Source: Ancylobacter defluvii (GTDB lineage: Bacteria; Pseudomonadota; Alphaproteobacteria; Rhizobiales; Xanthobacteraceae). Taken from it: a DNA stretch of 64,000 nt. The position numbers were made by a program, and so were the translations under genes. Location of the stretch: contig NZ_JAHBGD010000005.1 in assembly GCF_018390605.1 (NCBI RefSeq), positions 186,001-250,000 of the forward strand. Reading direction: 5' to 3'. The notes beneath the pieces are model-generated. The model saw only the letters and a list, made by a program, of their open reading frames with translations. It did not search any database and was not told the origin of the DNA. Shown piece after piece: positions 1 through 9,689 of this stretch (position 1 is the first letter of the stretch; each line of letters opens with the position of its first letter).

Positions 1-1775
1 CGGATCGGCGAGGTGAAATGCGCGTAGCGGCGCAGATGCAGGCCGAAATGGCCATAATTCTCATTGGCATATTCCGCCTGCGCCTGGCTGCGAAGGATCA
101 CCTGATTGACCAGTGGGGCCAATTCGGTGCCATCGACGCGGGCGAGGATGTCGTTGAAATGCGCCGGACGCACCGTTTCGGTCTTGGGCAGGGCGATGTC
201 GAGCGTCTTCAGGAACTCGCGCAGCGCCGACACCTTCTCCAGCGAGGGCTGGTCATGCACCCGGTAGACGAGGGGGATGCGCTTGTCCTCCAGCGTCTCG
301 GCGGCGGCGACATTGGCGAGGATCATGAATTCCTCGATCAGCCGATGTGCGTCGAGCCGTTCGGGCACCACCACCTTGTCGACCGTGCCGTCGGGCTTCA
401 GCAGGATCTTGCGCTCCGGTAGGTCGAGCTCCAGCGGGCTGCGGGTGTCGCGTGCCTTCTTCACCAGCGCATAGGCGGCGTAGAGCGGCTTCAGGATCGG
501 CTCGACGATCAGGTCGGTCACGTCGTCGGTCCGGCCTTCGATCGCCGCCTGCGCCTGCGCGTAGGCGAGCTTGGCGGCCGAGCGCATCATCACCCGATGG
601 AAGCTGTGGGTCTTCTTGCGGCCATTGGCGCCGATGACCAGCCGCACCGCGATGGCGGGGCGGTCTTCCAGCGGGCGCAACGAACACAGGTCGTTGGAGA
701 TGCGCTCCGGCAGCATCGGCACCACGCGGTCGGGGAAATACACCGAATTGCCGCGCGCCAGCGCTTCCTTGTCGAGCCCGCTGCCGGGATGGACGTAGTG
801 GGCGACGTCGGCGATGGCGACGGTAACGATGTAGCCGCCGGTATTGGCCGGGTCCTCGTCCGGCGCGGCATGGACGGCGTCGTCATGGTCCTTGGCGTCG
901 GGCGGGTCGATGGTGACCAGCGGCAACTCGCGCCAGTCCTCGCGTCCCCGCAGCGTCGCCGGCCGTGCCTTCTCCGCCTCGGCCAGCGCCTCGCGGCGGA
1001 AGACGTTGGGGATGCCGTGGGCGTGGATGGCGATGAGGCTGATCGCCTTCTCGGTGGCGAGCGAGCCGAGCCTGTCCTTCACCTTGGCCGTGGGTAGGCC
1101 ATAGGCATGGTGGCGGGTGATCTCCACCGCCACGAGATCGCCGTCCTCGGCTTCGCCCTCGGCGCCGGGCGGCACGGCCAGCTCGCGGCCCATGTTGCGC
1201 TTATCGACCGGAATGATGCGGCCCCCGGCATCCGGCCGGCTCTTGTCGGCGCGGTAGATGCCGAGCACTTGTGACCGCGCCTTCTCGATCAGCTTAAGCA
1301 CCCGGCCGGTGTGGCGGATGCGGCCGTCGGCCTCGGGAATCTCATCGGTCTTGAGCAGGACCCGATCGCCGATGGTGGGGGCCGGGCCGGCGAGGCGGCC
1401 GCGCCGTGCGAGCTTGACCAGAATGCGCGGGGCCTCGCCGTGCTCCTCGGTATCCCAGTCGATGGGTTCGGCGATGAGTTCGCCATCCTCGTCGCGCTCG
1501 ACCACCTCCGCCATCACCACCGCGGGGAGGGCGCCGGCCACATGCAGCTTGTTGCGCTTGCGGCCGACGAGCCCCTCGTCGGAAAGCTCGCGCAGCATGG
1601 CCTTCAGCGCGATGCGATCGCTGCCGTCCAGCCCGAAGGCGCGGGAAATCTCCCGCTTGCCGACCTCGCCGCCATGGGAGGCGATGAAGGCGGTGAGGTC
1701 TTCCTTGTTCGGCAGGCCCCGGGGCAGGCGGGGGGCGGCCGGCTTGCGGATCTTAGGCTTGATGGGCTTGCGCAC
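1..1775 (-). CDS. rnr: Ribonuclease R, 3' end beyond the window
   Basis: This is a processive 3'-to-5' exoribonuclease that degrades structured RNA in the cytoplasm. About 591 codons are visible. The N-terminus is basic and winged-helix-like, followed by cold-shock-type domains and the RNB catalytic domain. The RNB metal-binding motif TIDPPDAKDHDDAV carries the expected aspartates, and the visible end, HFTSPIR, is the conserved end of RNB. The C-terminal S1 domain is therefore missing only because the window ends. I chose a GTG start at 1775 because a GAGGAA ribosome binding site lies 10 nt upstream and no ATG fits the N-terminus. It is last in the conserved - strand group pyrB-pyrC'-plsY-dprA-topA-rnr, although the MFS gene on + separates it from topA. 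The family call is very secure. Confidence 0.93.
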   Translation of the reverse strand, partial: MRKPIKPKIRKPAAPRLPRGLPNKEDLTAFIASHGGEVGKREISRAFGLDGSDRIALKAMLRELSDEGLVGRKRNKLHVAGALPAVVMAEVVERDEDGELIAEPIDWDTEEHGEAPRILVKLARRGRLAGPAPTIGDRVLLKTDEIPEADGRIRHTGRVLKLIEKARSQVLGIYRADKSRPDAGGRIIPVDKRNMGRELAVPPGAEGEAEDGDLVAVEITRHHAYGLPTAKVKDRLGSLATEKAISLIAIHAHGIPNVFRREALAEAEKARPATLRGREDWRELPLVTIDPPDAKDHDDAVHAAPDEDPANTGGYIVTVAIADVAHYVHPGSGLDKEALARGNSVYFPDRVVPMLPERISNDLCSLRPLEDRPAIAVRLVIGANGRKKTHSFHRVMMRSAAKLAYAQAQAAIEGRTDDVTDLIVEPILKPLYAAYALVKKARDTRSPLELDLPERKILLKPDGTVDKVVVPERLDAHRLIEEFMILANVAAAETLEDKRIPLVYRVHDQPSLEKVSALREFLKTLDIALPKTETVRPAHFNDILARVDGTELAPLVNQVILRSQAQAEYANENYGHFGLHLRRYAHFTSPI

Positions 1776-1856
1776 GATTCTCGCGTTCCTCGAACGGTCG
1801 TGCTGACGCTAAACGTTACGCCCGGCTACGTCGACCTTTCCGCGCGATGCCTAATT

Positions 1857-1888
1857 TATCACCCGACTACGTTTTTCGGTTCGTGATA
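1857..1888. promoter_or_regulatory. Dyad between rnr and the MFS gene
   Basis: TATCAC at 1857-1862 is repeated in inverse as GTGATA at 1883-1888, with a 20-bp spacer. It lies in the roughly 200-bp divergent gap between rnr and the exporter gene. MFS exporters of this kind often have a regulator operator upstream, so this could be one. No adjacent regulator gene supports the idea, and a six-base dyad is weak evidence. Confidence 0.22.
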
Positions 1889-1977
1889 GCGACGGGAGCA
1901 GGCGGACCCTTGCCAAGCGCTGGCGGCGGAGCCAATTTGCGCCGCCATCACCCGGGGGGCCGGGAAGGAAACAACCA

Positions 1978-3453
1978 ATGGATGCCCGCTCGACCGCTCC
2001 GGAGTCGGGACAGCTCTCACACGCCGAAATCAGGACCATCCTGATCGGCGTCATGCTGGCGATGTTCCTCAGCGCGCTGGAACAGACCATCGTCGCCTCG
2101 GCCCTGCCGACCATCGGCCTTGCCTTCGGCGACATGGAAAACGTGCCCTGGATCGTCACCTCCTATCTGCTGACCGGCACGGCGGTGACGCCGTTGGTCG
2201 GCAAGCTGGCGGATATTCACGGGCCGCGGCCGATACTGCTCGGCAGCATCAGCCTCTTCATCGGTGGTTCGGTGCTGTGCGCGCTGGCGCCGAGCATGAT
2301 CTGGCTGGTGCTCGGACGCGCCGTGCAGGGGTTCGGCGGCGGCGGACTGATCGCGCTCGCCCAGACCATTATCGGCCTGATCGTGGCGCCGAAGGAGCGC
2401 GGACGCTACCAGGCCTTCTTCGCCGTGGTGTTCATTACCTCCAGCGTCGCCGGCCCGGTGCTCGGCGGGTTCTTCGCCGAGCACCTGCACTGGTCGCTGA
2501 TCTTCTGGATCAACGTGCCGCTCGGTCTTGCCGCCGCCTATATGAGCGATAGCGTCCTGCACCGCCTGCCGGCGCATCATCATCCGCACCAGCTCGACAT
2601 CATCGGCACGCTGCTGCTCTGCGCGGCGGCGATGGCGCTGATGCTGGCGCTGAGCTGGGGCGGCCAGGTCTATGCCTGGAATTCCGCGATGGTTCTGGGC
2701 CTGCTTGCCGGCTCGCTGCTGCTGTGGTGCCTGCTCGGCCTGCGGCTCGCCACGGCGCGCGAGCCGCTGATCCCATTGTCGATCCTGTTCAATCGCGTCG
2801 TCGGACCGGGGGTGCTGGCGGCGGCGATGGCGATCGGCTCGATGATCGGGCTCTCGGTCGAACTGCCGTTCTATTTCGAGGGCGTGCTCGGTTTCACCGC
2901 GAGCCAGTCCGGGGGCGCGCTCATCCCGTTGCTGGCCGGCGTGGTGGTGGGCGCGACCGGCACCGGCCGGATGATGGGGCTGATGCACCACTATAAGCGC
3001 GTGCCGTTGGCGGGCGTGTCCAGTGCCGTGGTCGCGCTGGCGCTCCTGGCGCTGTTCCCCCGCGACATGAGCTTCGCGGGGCTTGCCGTGCTGATGGCTG
3101 TCACCGGGGCCGGCCTCGGCACCGTGCTGCCGGTGGTGACGGTGAGCGTGCAGAATGCGGTGCCGCTGCCGCAGATCGGCACCGCGACCGGCGTACAGAA
3201 TTTCTTCCGTTCCTTGGGGGGCGTGGTGCTGGCCGCGGCCTTCGGCGCCATCGTGCTCGGCGCTTCCGGGATGACGGGCCACCAGCTGCTCGAAGGCTTC
3301 CGACTGGGGACCGTCGATGCCGGGGCGCTGACGCAGTCGTTCCGCTTCGTCTTCGCCGCGGCGGCATTGGCGCTCGCCATCGGTCTCGTCGGCCTGATCT
3401 TCATGGAGGAGCGGCCGCTGCGCAGCCATAGCGGACCGGCGCCGATCGATTGA
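1978..3453 (+). CDS. MFS drug exporter, DHA2 (EmrB/QacA) family, 14 TM
   Basis: This is a proton-driven inner-membrane exporter of 491 residues. Fourteen hydrophobic segments can be traced. MFS motif A appears as GKLADIHGPRP in the second loop and the antiporter motif C as AGPVLGGFF in TM5. Together with the length, these place it in the 14-TM DHA2 group, which includes multidrug and siderophore exporters. A GGAAGG ribosome binding site precedes the ATG. No EmrA-type membrane fusion partner or TetR/MarR regulator is adjacent, so the substrate is unknown. It is transcribed away from rnr and converges on topA, leaving about 20 bp between the two stops. Confidence 0.88.
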   Translation: MDARSTAPESGQLSHAEIRTILIGVMLAMFLSALEQTIVASALPTIGLAFGDMENVPWIVTSYLLTGTAVTPLVGKLADIHGPRPILLGSISLFIGGSVLCALAPSMIWLVLGRAVQGFGGGGLIALAQTIIGLIVAPKERGRYQAFFAVVFITSSVAGPVLGGFFAEHLHWSLIFWINVPLGLAAAYMSDSVLHRLPAHHHPHQLDIIGTLLLCAAAMALMLALSWGGQVYAWNSAMVLGLLAGSLLLWCLLGLRLATAREPLIPLSILFNRVVGPGVLAAAMAIGSMIGLSVELPFYFEGVLGFTASQSGGALIPLLAGVVVGATGTGRMMGLMHHYKRVPLAGVSSAVVALALLALFPRDMSFAGLAVLMAVTGAGLGTVLPVVTVSVQNAVPLPQIGTATGVQNFFRSLGGVVLAAAFGAIVLGASGMTGHQLLEGFRLGTVDAGALTQSFRFVFAAAALALAIGLVGLIFMEERPLRSHSGPAPID

Positions 3454-3472
3454 TCGGCGCCTTCTCGCTTGC

Positions 3473-6175
3473 TCAGTCGGCCTTGGCCGCAGCCTTGCGT
3501 CGGGCGGGGGCCTTGGCCGAGGCTGCGGCGCTCTTGGCCTTGGCAGGGGCCTTGCGCGCGGTGGCCTTTGCGGTGGTCTTCTTGGCCGGCGCCTCCCCCG
3601 AGGCAGCCGGCTTCGCCGCCGCCTTGGTGGCGCTGCGCCGGGCCGGCTTGGCGGGCATCGAGCCGGCCTTGGCGGTGAGCAGCTCCACGGCCTGCTCCAT
3701 GGTGACGCTGTCAGGATCGAGGCTTTTGGGCAGCGTCGCGTTGACCTTGCCGTGGTTCACGTAGGGCCCGAAGCGGCCCGGACGCACCGTCACCGGCCCG
3801 CTGAGGGTCGGGTGCTCGCCAAGCTCGCGGCCGCCGGCCGCCGCGCCGCCGCGGCGGGGCCCCTTGTTCTGCTTGTCGGCGATCAGCGCGACCGCCCGGT
3901 TGAGGCCGATGGCGAGAATGTCGTCGCCGGCATCGAGATTGGCGTAGGTGCGGCCATGCTGGACATAGGGGCCGAACTTGCCGATACCGGCGAGAATCGC
4001 CGTGCCGTCATCGGGATGACGGCCGATCTCGCGCGGCAGCGACAACAGGGCGAGCGCGGTCTCGAGGTCGACATCGGCCGGCGCGAGGCCCTTTGGCAGG
4101 CTGGAGCGCTTCGGCTTCTCGCCATCCTTGCCCTCACCGAGCTGCAGATAAACCCCGAAGCGCCCGTCGCGCAGCGTGACCTCCAGCCCGGTGACCGGAT
4201 CGGTGCCGAGCACGCGCGTGCCATTGGTTTCCGCCTCGCCGTTCTCGCCGTTCTGGGCGGCGAGCGGGCGGGTATATTTGCACTCGGGATAGTTCGAGCA
4301 GCCGATGAAGGCGCCGAACTTGCCGACCTTCAGCGACAGGTGCCCGGTGCCGCAGGTCGGGCAGAGGCGCGGGTCGCTGCCATCGTCCTTCGGCGGGAAG
4401 ATGTGGGCGGTGAGCAGTTCGTCGAGACGCTCGATCACCTCGGAGACGCGCAGGTCCTTGGTCTCGCCGACGGCGGCCGAGAAATCGCGCCAGAAGTCGC
4501 GCAGGACCTGCTTCCAGTCGAGATCGCCGGCGGAAATCTGGTCGAGCTTTTCCTCGAGGTCGGCGGTGAAGTCATATTCGACATAGCGGTCGAAGAAGCT
4601 CTCGAGGAAGGCGGTGACGAGCCGTCCCTTGTCCTCCGGCACCAGCCGGCGCTTGTCGAGCTTCACATATTCGCGGTCGCGCAGCACCGCGAGCACAGAG
4701 GCATAGGTCGAGGGCCGGCCGATGCCGAGCTCTTCCATGCGCTTGACCAGCGAGGCTTCCGAATAGCGCGGGGGCGGCTCGGTGAAGTGCTGGTCGGTAG
4801 CGATGCCCTTATTGGCAAGCTTCTCCTGCGCCGACATGGCGGGCAGGCGACGGTTCTCGTCATCCTCCTCCTCGTCGTCGCGGCCCTCGCGATAGAGGGT
4901 GAGGAAGCCGTCGAACTTCACCACCGAGCCGGTGGCGCGCAGCTCGATGTGGCGGCCGGCGGCGTTGGCGTCGATATCGACGGTGGTGCGCTCCAGCTCG
5001 GCGGATTCCATCTGGCTGGCGATGGTGCGCAGCCAGATCAGCTCATAGAGCTTCGCCTGGTCGCCTTCGAGATAGCGGGCGACATCCTTCGGCCGGCGGT
5101 CGAGCTCGGTCGGGCGTACGGCCTCGTGCGCTTCCTGGGCGTTCTTCGCCTTGGCGGTGTATTTGCGCGGCGCGGACGGCACGTAGCGGTCGCCATAGTC
5201 GCGGCCGATCACCGAGCGGGCGGCGGAGACCGCTTCCGGCGCCATGTCGACGCCGTCGGTACGCATATAGGTGATCAGGCCGACGGTCTCGCCACCGATA
5301 TCGACGCCCTCATAGAGCCGCTGGGCGATGCGCATGGTGATGGCCGGGGCCAGGCCCAATTTGCGGCTCGCCTCCTGCTGCAACGTCGAGGTTGTAAAGG
5401 GCGGGTAGGGGTGCCGGCGGGCGGGCTTCGCCTCGACCGAGCGCACCACGAAATCGGCCGTGTCCAGCGCCGTGCGGAAGGCGGCGGCCTCGTCGGCGGT
5501 GCCGACGTCGAGCCGGCCGATCTTCTTGCCGTCGGCACCGACGAGACGGGCTTCGAACACGTCGTTGCGCGGCGTCGCCAGCTTGGCGGCGATCGACCAG
5601 TATTCGCGCTTCACGAAGCTTTCGATCTCGCGCTCGCGGTCGCAGACGAGGCGCAGGGCGACCGATTGAACCCGGCCCGCCGAGCGGGCGCCCGGCAGCT
5701 TGCGCCAGAGCACCGGCGACAGGGTGAAGCCGACGAGATAATCAAGGGCGCGGCGGGCGAGATAGGCGTCGACCAGCGCGGCATCGATCATGCGCGGGTG
5801 GCGCATCGCGTCGAGCACCGCCTGCTTGGTGATGGCGTTGAAGACGACGCGTGAGATCGGCTGGTCCTTGAGCGCCCGCTTTTCCTTGAGAATTTCAAGG
5901 ACATGCCACGAGATCGCCTCGCCTTCGCGATCCGGATCGGTGGCGAGGATGAGCCCGTCCGCTGCCTTCACCGCGCGGGCGATGTCGGAAAGGCGCTTCT
6001 GCGCTTTGGGGTCAATATCCCACAGCATACGGAAATCATGTTCAGGATCGACCGAGCCATCCTTGGCGGGCAGATCGCGGACATGACCATAGGAGGCGAT
6101 CACCTCATATCCCGGTCCGAGATATTTGTTGATCGTCTTCGCCTTGGCAGGGGATTCGACGATGACGACCTGCAT
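3473..6175 (-). CDS. topA: DNA topoisomerase I
   Basis: This type IA topoisomerase of 900 residues relaxes negatively supercoiled DNA. The start is set at the ATG at 6175, since the protein opens MQVVIVESPAKAKTI, the Toprim start, with AAGGAC about 10 nt upstream; an upstream in-frame ATG would add 48 unrelated residues. The active-site tyrosine is in ITYMRTDG, and the GRPSTYA motif follows. One four-cysteine zinc ribbon (CPTCG...CSNYPEC) comes next, then repeats of the type KFGPYVQHG and GRFGPYVNHG. The tail is a long Lys/Ala-rich low-complexity stretch typical of alphaproteobacterial TopA. It follows dprA, with a small gene on the opposite strand between them. Confidence 0.97.
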   Translation of the reverse strand: MQVVIVESPAKAKTINKYLGPGYEVIASYGHVRDLPAKDGSVDPEHDFRMLWDIDPKAQKRLSDIARAVKAADGLILATDPDREGEAISWHVLEILKEKRALKDQPISRVVFNAITKQAVLDAMRHPRMIDAALVDAYLARRALDYLVGFTLSPVLWRKLPGARSAGRVQSVALRLVCDREREIESFVKREYWSIAAKLATPRNDVFEARLVGADGKKIGRLDVGTADEAAAFRTALDTADFVVRSVEAKPARRHPYPPFTTSTLQQEASRKLGLAPAITMRIAQRLYEGVDIGGETVGLITYMRTDGVDMAPEAVSAARSVIGRDYGDRYVPSAPRKYTAKAKNAQEAHEAVRPTELDRRPKDVARYLEGDQAKLYELIWLRTIASQMESAELERTTVDIDANAAGRHIELRATGSVVKFDGFLTLYREGRDDEEEDDENRRLPAMSAQEKLANKGIATDQHFTEPPPRYSEASLVKRMEELGIGRPSTYASVLAVLRDREYVKLDKRRLVPEDKGRLVTAFLESFFDRYVEYDFTADLEEKLDQISAGDLDWKQVLRDFWRDFSAAVGETKDLRVSEVIERLDELLTAHIFPPKDDGSDPRLCPTCGTGHLSLKVGKFGAFIGCSNYPECKYTRPLAAQNGENGEAETNGTRVLGTDPVTGLEVTLRDGRFGVYLQLGEGKDGEKPKRSSLPKGLAPADVDLETALALLSLPREIGRHPDDGTAILAGIGKFGPYVQHGRTYANLDAGDDILAIGLNRAVALIADKQNKGPRRGGAAAGGRELGEHPTLSGPVTVRPGRFGPYVNHGKVNATLPKSLDPDSVTMEQAVELLTAKAGSMPAKPARRSATKAAAKPAASGEAPAKKTTAKATARKAPAKAKSAAASAKAPARRKAAAKAD

Positions 6176-6411
6176 GCGCCCGTAACGTCCTTCGGTTCGG
6201 TGTCCAGCCCAGAAAACGGCCGGGAAAATGGGGGAGGCGGCCCAAGCTGTCAAATGGGCGGTGCGGGAGGTCGGTAAGTCCGGCGCAGATGCCATTGCGG
6301 AAGGCTTCCGCATATGCACGCATAGATGGTATTATCTATCGAATGTAATCAAGGATAGAAATACCTCCGGCTTCGATGCTAGGTTGCCCTCTCACAGCGC
6401 ATGAGAAGACC

Positions 6412-6612
6412 GTGACGGATAACGATTTCGACCAAATGCAGGGGCCGAACGAGACGGCCGCCTATATCGAAGCGCTTGCCGCCGAGCTGGCGCGGATCGC
6501 CGCGGCGGAGCGGCTGCACATGCTGCATTATCTCCTCGAGATGGCCCGCGAGGAGGCGGCCACCATAGCTCGTCGCACCACTTCGGCGGCTGGCGACCCG
6601 TCGCTCAGATAA
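6412..6612 (+). CDS. Small conserved protein of unknown function
   Basis: This is a 66-residue acidic helical protein in the divergent gap ahead of topA, and its last 8 bp overlap the end of dprA. The core, [16 protein letters not shown]...[15 protein letters not shown], resembles a family of short alphaproteobacterial proteins of unknown role that I recall only in outline. I took the GTG at 6412, which has AGAAG just upstream. An ATG at 6376 in the same frame would add 12 residues that do not look conserved. No motif suggests an enzymatic activity. Confidence 0.55.
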   Translation: MTDNDFDQMQGPNETAAYIEALAAELARIAAAERLHMLHYLLEMAREEAATIARRTTSAAGDPSLR

Positions 6613-7717
6613 GCGAGACCATATTGCCGGCATGGCGTTCCAGCCGCCCGGCGAGTTCGAGTTCCAAAAGCACGACCTGCACCTCGCCGGCCGGTCGGCC
6701 GGACAGTACCACGAGATCGTCGATGCCGACCGGGGAGGGGCCCAGCAAACCCAGGATGCGCGAGCGGGCATCATCCGCCGGCTCGGCGTAGCTCAGTCCC
6801 TCGCCGTCCTCCTGCGAGCCGGCTGGCGGCGCCATCCACCCGATCAGCGGGCGCAACACCTCGGTGATGTCGGCGATATCTGTCACCAGGGCCGCCCCCT
6901 GCTTGATCAGCGCATTGGCGCCGCCGGCCCGTGGATCGAGCGGCGATCCGGGCACGGCGAAGACCTCGCGCCCCTGCTCGCCGGCGAGGCGGGCGGTAAT
7001 GAGCGAGCCGGAGCGCTCCGCTGCCTCCACCACCACGACGCCGAGCGACAGGCCGGATACCAGCCGGTTGCGGCGAGGAAAGTCGCGGGCGCGCGCCTCC
7101 CAGCCCATCGGCATTTCCGACAACACGACGCCCCGTTCGGCGATGCGTGCCTGCAACGCCTCGTTCTCGCGCGGATAGGGGCGGTCATGACCGCCGGCGA
7201 CAACAGCGACGGTGCCGGTGGCGAGGCTCGCCTCATGCGCCGTGGTGTCGATGCCGCGGGCAAGGCCGGAGGCGATCACCCAGCCGGCTTCGCCGAGCCC
7301 GCGGGCCAGCCGGGCGGTCATCGTCCGCCCGGCGCCGGAGGCGTCGCGCGAGCCGACAATGGCGACCATCGGCTCCATCAGCAATTCGGCGCGGCCGCGG
7401 ATGGCGATCAGCGGCGGCGCGTCGTCGATGGCGCGCAGCGGCGGCGGATAGTCCGGCTCGCCAATAGCGATGAAGCGTCCATTCAGCCGGGCGAGGGAGG
7501 TGATCTCGTCCTCCGCCTCGGCCGGCGAGGGGATGCGCGGCGGGATCAGGCTGCCGCCGCGCCGCGCCAGTGTCGGCAGCGCCTCCAGCGCCGCGCGGGC
7601 GCCGCCGAAACGGTTGACCAGGTTGCGGAAGGCGCGCGGGCCGACATTCTCGGTGCGGATCAGCCGGAGCCAGTCGCGGCGCTGCTCATCGTCGAGGCGC
7701 ACGCCCTGGCGAGCCAT
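6605..7717 (-). CDS. dprA: DNA-processing protein DprA
   Basis: This cytoplasmic protein of 370 residues binds incoming single-stranded DNA and loads RecA during natural transformation. The N-terminal SAM-like region ([23 protein letters not shown]) is followed by the extended Rossmann fold, with [14 protein letters not shown] and [17 protein letters not shown]. The C-terminus holds the winged-helix domain common in this family. The start lies 3 nt after the plsY stop, so the two are probably co-transcribed. Its presence does not show that the host is competent, because dprA is widely kept in non-competent bacteria. Confidence 0.95.
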   Translation of the reverse strand: MARQGVRLDDEQRRDWLRLIRTENVGPRAFRNLVNRFGGARAALEALPTLARRGGSLIPPRIPSPAEAEDEITSLARLNGRFIAIGEPDYPPPLRAIDDAPPLIAIRGRAELLMEPMVAIVGSRDASGAGRTMTARLARGLGEAGWVIASGLARGIDTTAHEASLATGTVAVVAGGHDRPYPRENEALQARIAERGVVLSEMPMGWEARARDFPRRNRLVSGLSLGVVVVEAAERSGSLITARLAGEQGREVFAVPGSPLDPRAGGANALIKQGAALVTDIADITEVLRPLIGWMAPPAGSQEDGEGLSYAEPADDARSRILGLLGPSPVGIDDLVVLSGRPAGEVQVVLLELELAGRLERHAGNMVSLI

Positions 7718-7720
7718 GGA

Positions 7721-8326
7721 TCAGCCCTTCGCCCCGATACGGCCTTCCGTACCGGCCAGCAGCCGACGGATATTGGCGCGGTGCATGATCCACAGGATTG
7801 CGGCCAGCACCGCCAGCAGCAAGGTCAGCGCCGAACTCGCCAGCACCAGGGCGGCGATCACCGTCGCGGCGGTAGCGCAGAGCGCGGCCAGCGAGGAGTA
7901 GCGGAACAGCCGAGCGACACCGAGCCAGACGACCGCAAACACCACGGCCAGCGGCCAATAAAGGCCGAGCGTCACGCCGAGGAAGGTCGCCACCCCCTTG
8001 CCGCCCCGGAAGCCGAGCCACACCGGAAACAGATGGCCGAGAAAGGCGCCCAGTGCCGCGACGAGCGATCCCTCAAAGCCGAACAGCCGCGCCGCGATCA
8101 ACACCGCCACCGTACCCTTCAAGGCATCACCCAGGAGAGTGGCGGCGGCTAGGCCCTTGCGGCCGGTGCGCAGGACATTGGTGGCGCCGATATTCCCCGA
8201 GCCGATGGAACGGATGTCCTGCGTGCCGGCGAGACGGGTGAGAATCAGGCCGAACGGGATCGAGCCCAGCAGATAACCGAGCGCCAGGGCGAGAAGGCCC
8301 GCGAGGGGAGGCAGCGACCATGTCAT
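7721..8326 (-). CDS. plsY: Acyl-phosphate:glycerol-3-phosphate acyltransferase
   Basis: This integral inner-membrane enzyme of 201 residues transfers an acyl group from acyl phosphate to glycerol 3-phosphate, the first step of phospholipid synthesis in the PlsX/PlsY route. The three family motifs are visible: [21 protein letters not shown] (phosphate binding) and [13 protein letters not shown]. About five hydrophobic segments match the known topology. It sits between pyrC' and dprA on the same strand, with 64 bp to the upstream gene. Confidence 0.96.
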   Translation of the reverse strand: MTWSLPPLAGLLALALGYLLGSIPFGLILTRLAGTQDIRSIGSGNIGATNVLRTGRKGLAAATLLGDALKGTVAVLIAARLFGFEGSLVAALGAFLGHLFPVWLGFRGGKGVATFLGVTLGLYWPLAVVFAVVWLGVARLFRYSSLAALCATAATVIAALVLASSALTLLLAVLAAILWIMHRANIRRLLAGTEGRIGAKG

Positions 8327-8390
8327 GCGTCGACCTTAGTGGCCGGCGCGCGTCGTGGCGATGGCGACCACGGCGCGCGGCTGCGGCAAT

Positions 8391-9689
8391 TCACACGTAT
8401 TCGTAGACGGTGCGGCCGCCGACCAGCGTGCGCACGACCCGACCCTCGAAGCGCGATTCGTCGAAGGGCGTGTTGCGGCAGCGCGACTTGAGCGAAGCGG
8501 CATCAAGGATCCATGCCTCGTCCGGGGCGACCACGGCGATGTCCGCCGGCCGACCCGGCCGTAATGTGCCGGCTTCGAGCCCCAATAATTCGGCGGGGCG
8601 GGTCGACATCGAGCGGATCAGCGCCATCAGTCCCACCGTTCCGCCATTCACCAGCCGAAGGCCGGCGGCGAGCATGGTCTCGAGCCCGATGGCACCGAAG
8701 CCGGCCTCGGAGAAGGGAAGGCGCTTGACCTCGACATCCTGCGGATTGTGGTCGGAGACGACGACGTCGATCAGCCCCTCGTCGAGGGCGGCGGCCAGCG
8801 CCAGCCGGTCCTCCTCCGCGCGCAGCGGCGGCGCCAGCTTGAAGAAGGTGCGATAGCCGACCACGTCGCGCTCGTTGAGCGTCAGGTGGTTGATCGAGGC
8901 CGAGGCGGTGACGTTGAGCCCGTCCTCCTTGGCCCGGCGCAGCACGTCGAGCGATTCGGCGCAGGTGAGCGAGGCGGCGTGGTAGCGCCCGCCGGTCATG
9001 CCGGCGAGGCGGACGTCGCGCTCCAGCACGATGGCCTCGGCCGCCTTCGGGCTGCCGGCAAGGCCGAGCCGGGCGGCGAGTTCGCCCTCGTTCATCACCC
9101 CTTCGCCGGTGAGATCGGCATCTTCGGTGTGATGCACGATCAGCGCATCGAACATGCGGGCATAGGTCAGGGCGCGGCGCAGCACCTGTGCCGAGCGCAC
9201 CGAGCGGGCGCCGTCGGTGAAGGCGACGGCGCCGGCGGCCTGCAGCAGGCCGATCTCGGTCATCTCGCGGCCTTCCAGGCGCTTGGTGAGCGCGGCCATC
9301 GGATGGACGCGCACGATGGCGGTGTCGCGGGCGCGCCGCTGCAGGAAATCGACGATCGCCGGCTCGTCGATCATCGGATCGGTGTCGGGCTGGCAGATGA
9401 TGGTGGTGACGCCGCCGGCCGCCGCCGCCTGGCTCGCCGAGGCGAGAGTCTCGCGGTGCTCGGCGCCGGGCTCGCCGATGAAGGCGCGCATGTCGACCAA
9501 GCCAGGAATCACCAGGCGGCCGCGACAATCCACCCGCTCGGTGCCGCCCGGCAGGCCGGTATTGGCGAGACCGGGCGCAACGTCCTTGATGATGCCGTCG
9601 GCGATGAGGATGTCGCCTTCGATGTCGAGGTCGCGCGAGGGATCGAGAACGCGGGCCCCGGCCAGAAGAACCGGACGAATCTCAGGCAT
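8391..9689 (-). CDS. Dihydroorotase homologue lacking the HxH zinc motif (PyrC'/PyrX type)
   Basis: This amidohydrolase-fold protein of 432 residues is coupled to pyrB. The ATG at 9689 lies 8 bp inside the pyrB reading frame. The canonical dihydroorotase signature GLVDxHVHxREPG is here [13 protein letters not shown], so both histidines of the first zinc site are replaced, although a later SDHNPQD segment survives. In Pseudomonas a catalytically dead homologue of this kind (PyrC', also PyrX) supports assembly of aspartate transcarbamoylase, and I infer a similar structural role here. The true dihydroorotase would then lie elsewhere in the genome. An upstream in-frame start at 9713 is possible but would overlap pyrB further. 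Confidence 0.85.
   Translation of the reverse strand: MPEIRPVLLAGARVLDPSRDLDIEGDILIADGIIKDVAPGLANTGLPGGTERVDCRGRLVIPGLVDMRAFIGEPGAEHRETLASASQAAAAGGVTTIICQPDTDPMIDEPAIVDFLQRRARDTAIVRVHPMAALTKRLEGREMTEIGLLQAAGAVAFTDGARSVRSAQVLRRALTYARMFDALIVHHTEDADLTGEGVMNEGELAARLGLAGSPKAAEAIVLERDVRLAGMTGGRYHAASLTCAESLDVLRRAKEDGLNVTASASINHLTLNERDVVGYRTFFKLAPPLRAEEDRLALAAALDEGLIDVVVSDHNPQDVEVKRLPFSEAGFGAIGLETMLAAGLRLVNGGTVGLMALIRSMSTRPAELLGLEAGTLRPGRPADIAVVAPDEAWILDAASLKSRCRNTPFDESRFEGRVVRTLVGGRTVYEYV

Noticed and set aside
2017-3429. Long open frame on the - strand opposite the MFS exporter
   Set aside because: The product is a low-information Arg/Gln/His-rich string, a mirror of the exporter in GC-rich DNA. 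The + strand protein has clear family motifs.
3752-5854. 700-codon open frame on + opposite topA
   Set aside because: No motif and a composition typical of antisense reading of GC-rich genes. TopA on - is unambiguous.
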